Assembly (NCBI GenBank): GCA_025457805.1 | Contig: JALOTR010000034.1 | Span: forward strand, 1-10,910 | DNA: 10,910 bases | Source of the DNA: Akkermansiaceae bacterium | Lineage (GTDB): Bacteria; Verrucomicrobiota; Verrucomicrobiia; Verrucomicrobiales; Akkermansiaceae | Reading direction: 5' to 3' | Shown here: positions 9,101-10,910 of the stretch, piece by piece | Numbering within the stretch: position 1 is the stretch's first letter | How the letters are laid out: every line of letters begins with the position of its first letter | Position numbers and translations under genes: made by a program | The notes under the pieces: generated by a model | What the model was told of the DNA's origin: nothing | The model's input: only the letters and a program-made list of their open reading frames with translations | The model's database searches: none

Positions 9101-10404
9101 ACGACTACGCCAACCGCGAATGGGCCGGGTTGTTAGGTGGATTCTATCTGCCGCGCTGGCAGCAGTTCATGACCGCACTCTATGCCGCCGTGGATGCAGG
9201 CCAGTCGTTCGATGAAACCGCCGTTCGCGCCCAGATCGGGGCCTGGGAACTGACCTGGGCCAATGGCAGCGAAGCCCACGCCACCGCACCCGTCGGAGAC
9301 AGCCTCGCCATCGCCCAAAGCCTCTGGACTAAGTACGGCAATGAAGCCGTCAATGGCTTCAGCGCCAGCACTTACCCGGTGGGAGCCAACTGGACCCCGG
9401 CGATCTGCTCCACCTTTCCCGTCCGCTGGACCCGCGATGTTTCCTCCATCATCAACCAAACCGGCGTCTGGGTCGCCCACTTCCAATACACCAGCGGCAG
9501 CAACGCCCTCCAGATCAGCCGCGCCGCGCTCGCCGACGGCACCAGCACGCTCGACTTCGACCAGCATCCCGGTTGGACCGGCTTCGATACCTACGACAAC
9601 CGCTACTATCTGCGAGTCGCCACCCTGCCTCCAGCGCTCACCTTCACCGCGACCACCAACAGCGCGGGCGGCACCAATTCCAATGGCACGCTCACTTTCA
9701 CCCGCTGTCCGGAACTCACCGTAGGCAGCACATGGGCGCCCGCCGACTGCGCCACCGCACGGCAGATCTGGAATCAGGATGTCACCGCCATCGTGAGCCA
9801 AACCGGCATCTATCAACTCACCCTCAGCCGCACCGGCGGCATCGACAACCTCACCATCGACCGCGCCTGGCTTGAGCAGAACGGCGCCACCCTCGCAGCC
9901 GAAGTGCGGGACGAAACCCTCACCGCAACGGCCACCACCCAATCGTGGACTCTAACAGTGAACGAGATCACAGCCACGCCCGTCACCCTGCGCCTGGCCA
10001 CCGGCAGCTCCGCCGCGGCGGGTTCTTCCGGCACCATCACGCTCGTCCGCACCGGCGCTCTGCCCCAGCCAGCTTCCAACCCCGTTTCCTGGGAAACCTG
10101 GGCCGCCGCCAACAACGCAAATCCCAGCGACGTTTTCGAGTTTCTCCAAGGCACCCCTGCCGACACCAATCCACTCGCCCTCACCTCGGGCAATCAACTC
10201 CAGTTCCGCTTCGCCACGGACCGCACCGGTGTGGCCCTCGGCTTGGAAAGCAGCATCAACCTAACAGACTGGCAATCGGACACCACCGCGACCTTCCTCG
10301 GCGAGACCCCACTCAGCCCAACTCAGCGCGAGCGGAGTTGGGAGTTTCCCCAATCCGAAACCCGCCGCTTCTATCGCCTCAGAGCCATTCCCAGCACCCC
10401 ATGA
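6199..10404 (+). CDS. Large multi-modular secreted GH89 alpha-N-acetylglucosaminidase paralogue
   Basis: The product is a 1401-residue secreted protein. The ATG at 6199 is used rather than an upstream in-frame start at 6019, because it gives a signal peptide (MISTVRFFALLAAASLWF then CGMAKA, cut after residue 24). Modules in order are: a concanavalin/LamG-like jelly-roll (about 25-260, QESFDY to IDEIRIGTTFADL); an Ig-like domain (264-345, YQWKKG and DAGDYSCTVTN); GH89 (about 349-1047); two related beta-sandwich modules (1059-1169 and 1170-1286); and a C-terminal tail (about 1298-1401) ending FYRLRAIPSTP. The catalytic glutamates are kept: E632 in ADPFHEGGD and E752 in VPEGTH. Motifs near the pocket differ from the upstream paralogue: GTEKVF for GQEAIW (488-493), LDLNCTT for LDLWAEN (686-692) and Gln713 for His384 in the NFGGN motif. 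Activity on an altered substrate is therefore plausible. It starts 29 bp after the upstream gene and overlaps the next by 4 bp. No Shine-Dalgarno is seen. Confidence 0.92.
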   Translation: MISTVRFFALLAAASLWFCGMAKADLIAQESFDYTPGSVASANGGSGWDGAWRDSTGAGAAITVASGLGQGNLATSGGAMSVGSTSTTRFRLLSPAAITAIQQQQAGAGELWLGFIGRNTGASGKGFQVAQMTGYTDTAANRRILMGTNLFTGNGWSWTNETTVGNGNLSGIDTTNQVFYVIKFKFNSATSSSTTLYLFNTSVTDVTNLSNATYVSATGTNNDANRQPVFNRLRVSSQNLAIDEIRIGTTFADLVSYSPTPVAPAITSHPTAVAATEFGSATFSVQATGTQPLTYQWKKGASDLSGQTTATLTLANLSPSDAGDYSCTVTNSIGTVTSNSAALSVAPYNRDISAATGLLGRIVPAHASQFTTAFVAPENGMDVFEIESSGEKIVLRGNTPVSIASALNHYLKNICRCHISRNGDQLSLPAPLPLVPAKIRVVSPHRVRFFYNPCTFGYTSAWWDWDKWQREIDHLAMDGVNVAQVTPGTEKVFLTTLRDHFGYTDAEVRTWLCMPTHLPWMLLANMHSFGGPVPSALIEARATLGRQICDRMRSLGMSPMVQGFYGMVPQDFKTRYPAADVRSQGTWAGGLQRPNMLNPTDPVFDTFTTHYAAALNEVFGPVNYYAADPFHEGGDTTGINLTSASQSILAGISKANPQATWVIEAWGGNPIQAMLDAVDKSRLLVLDLNCTTSEGWRNRAAFNNTPWVWCAIQNFGGNTGMISKLGTLASRPAAALADPAKGPMAGIGAVPEGTHTIPAAYDMLFSHSWSATAPTLTPWVRDYTRRRYGKSLPAIDGAWDILMETALNLTSSFEEPHNSVITARPGLSTNLRARTWGSTNIPYDPSRFAEAWGKLLEASTEAGLSDTYRFDVADVARQALCDLATRHQRALAAAVTANNAAAVHQHGDRILEIIADLDTLCASRREWLLGIWLDDARAWGTTPAERDLCELAARRLLTTWNANVSDLNDYANREWAGLLGGFYLPRWQQFMTALYAAVDAGQSFDETAVRAQIGAWELTWANGSEAHATAPVGDSLAIAQSLWTKYGNEAVNGFSASTYPVGANWTPAICSTFPVRWTRDVSSIINQTGVWVAHFQYTSGSNALQISRAALADGTSTLDFDQHPGWTGFDTYDNRYYLRVATLPPALTFTATTNSAGGTNSNGTLTFTRCPELTVGSTWAPADCATARQIWNQDVTAIVSQTGIYQLTLSRTGGIDNLTIDRAWLEQNGATLAAEVRDETLTATATTQSWTLTVNEITATPVTLRLATGSSAAAGSSGTITLVRTGALPQPASNPVSWETWAAANNANPSDVFEFLQGTPADTNPLALTSGNQLQFRFATDRTGVALGLESSINLTDWQSDTTATFLGETPLSPTQRERSWEFPQSETRRFYRLRAIPSTP
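6988..7233 (+). other. Ig-like domain between jelly-roll and GH89 catalytic region
   Basis: Residues 264-345 of the large GH89 protein show a bacterial Ig-like signature: P.IT..P....., FSVQATGTQPLTYQWKKG, TLTLANLSPSDAGDYSC, then VTNSIGTVTSNSAALSV. This resembles I-set/Ig_3 domains, which are common spacers in large secreted enzymes of Verrucomicrobiota. It connects the N-terminal jelly-roll to the catalytic unit and probably works as a rigid linker. A carbohydrate-binding role cannot be excluded. Confidence 0.8.
9373..10056 (+). repeat. Two tandem beta-sandwich accessory modules of the large GH89 protein
   Basis: Module A (residues 1059-1169) has VGANWTPAICST, RDVSSIINQTGVWVAHFQY, LQISRAALADG, HPGWTG..TYDNRYYL and GGTNSNGTLTF. 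Module B (1170-1286) repeats the order with VGSTWAPADCAT, QDVTAIVSQTGIYQLTLSR, LTIDRAWLEQNG and AAAGSSGTITLVR. The pattern W.P, DVT..I...G.Y...F.Y..G...L.I....L..dG, then a G..SNGTV end matches, as I recall, accessory domains attached to hexosaminidases and related enzymes in Bacteroidota and Verrucomicrobiota. Module B lacks the HPGWTG segment and looks like a diverged internal duplicate. Carbohydrate binding is inferred. Confidence 0.65.
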
Positions 10405-10910
10405 TCGTCGTTCATCCGAATCTCCAGCAAGTCGAACAAGCCAGCGCTCTTCAACGCCGCCTCTACCGCACACTCCGCGAAACCATGCGCGCCATGGCCG
10501 GACGCATCTGCGGCGTGGCGAGTTGGGAGGCGAAGAAGCTGTTAGCCCGCCACATCTGGCTCGATTCCGAACACGCCGATGCCATCCGCAACCGCGTGCT
10601 GGAACTCCGCTTTCCCCGCGTCGATGTGGATCTCGAGGTGGACCGATCGCTCATCACATTTCTCGGAAAACTCCCTTCCACCCGCTCCGATGCCGAGTTT
10701 CTCGGTGGCGTCTATCAGGTGGTGAAGCCAGCCGTGCTCGCCGCCTTGGAGCGCTATCTGGTCCAGAGCGATCCTCTGGACGACGCACCCAGCCACCGCG
10801 TCATGCGCCACATCGTCACCGAGCTGAGGGAGCAGTTGGTCGAGTTCAACTCATGGTGGCAGGCAGTCCCCGACGACGAACGCCAGGCCGCAGCGCCGTG
10901 GATCGAATGG
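10401..10910 (+). CDS. Hypothetical helical protein, possibly ferritin-like, 3' end outside window
   Basis: The reading frame begins at the ATG that overlaps the TGA of the preceding gene (ATGA, 10401-10404) and stays open for 170 codons to the window end, so it is partial. The start reads MIVVHPNLQQVEQASALQ, with no signal peptide or membrane segment, so the product is probably cytoplasmic. The sequence looks almost wholly alpha-helical. Visible acidic/histidine clusters are ASWEAKKLLARHIWLDSEHA (40-59) and a later MRHIVTELREQ. These are compatible with a ferritin-like four-helix bundle, but I do not recognise the family with certainty and assign no function. The overlap implies translational coupling to the large GH89 enzyme, an odd partner for a cytoplasmic protein. 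Codon use and GC content resemble the neighbours. Confidence 0.75.
   Translation, partial: MIVVHPNLQQVEQASALQRRLYRTLRETMRAMAGRICGVASWEAKKLLARHIWLDSEHADAIRNRVLELRFPRVDVDLEVDRSLITFLGKLPSTRSDAEFLGGVYQVVKPAVLAALERYLVQSDPLDDAPSHRVMRHIVTELREQLVEFNSWWQAVPDDERQAAAPWIEW

Larger units (their letters stand above)
2225..10545. repeat. Dispersed hexamer CTAACA/TGTTAG (12 copies)
   Basis: CTAACA is found at 2225, 4935, 5750, 7678, 8119, 8623, 9952 and 10261. Its complement TGTTAG is found at 5158, 5502, 9131 and 10540. Eleven of the twelve are followed by a purine in the CTAACA orientation and eleven are preceded by a pyrimidine. Two CTAACG near-copies lie at 1625 and 6827. All lie inside genes but in several codon phases (CTA-ACA, cCT-AAC-A, cTG-TTA-G, T-GTT-AG), so the excess is not one preferred codon pair. 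Function unknown. Confidence 0.5.

Overview
This window looks like chromosomal DNA from a GC-rich member of the Verrucomicrobiota (Verrucomicrobiales-like), though no marker gene fixes the lineage. The clues are the protein architectures: passenger repeats of the autotransporter-associated beta-strand type, a C-terminal DPDGDG-type loop followed by a small beta domain ending in FFRV or FYRL, an N-terminal jelly-roll starting QESFDY, and Ig-like and carbohydrate-binding modules fused to a glycoside hydrolase. All genes lie on the + strand and coding density is very high. The many antisense and out-of-frame ORFs are shadows of GC-rich coding sequence.

Layout: (1) 2-3577 is the 3' part of a large secreted or surface beta-helical protein. 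It holds five recognisable PATR motifs, split into two passenger units by a chitobiase/beta-hexosaminidase C-terminal-like domain, and it ends with a calcium-loop plus beta module. (2) 3578-3706 is an intergenic region with a perfect 12-bp inverted repeat (likely a terminator of gene 1) followed by an AT-rich stretch that probably carries the promoter of the next genes. (3) 3707-6169 encodes a secreted family GH89 alpha-N-acetylglucosaminidase (820 aa) with an extra C-terminal lipocalin-like domain. (4) 29 bp later, 6199-10404 encodes a second, much larger (1401 aa) multi-modular GH89 paralogue. It keeps both catalytic glutamates but has changed several otherwise conserved pocket motifs. (5) Overlapping its stop by 4 bp (ATGA), a third gene starts at 10401 and runs out of the window. 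It encodes a helical protein of unknown function, possibly ferritin-like.

The two GH89 enzymes and the downstream gene look like one operon (gaps of 29 bp and -4 bp, no terminator between them). The expected job is release of terminal alpha-linked GlcNAc from host or environmental glycans such as heparan sulfate ends or alpha-GlcNAc-capped mucins. The second enzyme may cover a different linkage context or substrate. None of the three visible start codons has a convincing Shine-Dalgarno sequence. At DNA scale the hexamer CTAACA/TGTTAG occurs 12 times, well above composition-based expectation, in several codon phases and on both strands. I see no RNA genes, CRISPR arrays, insertion sequences or attachment sites.
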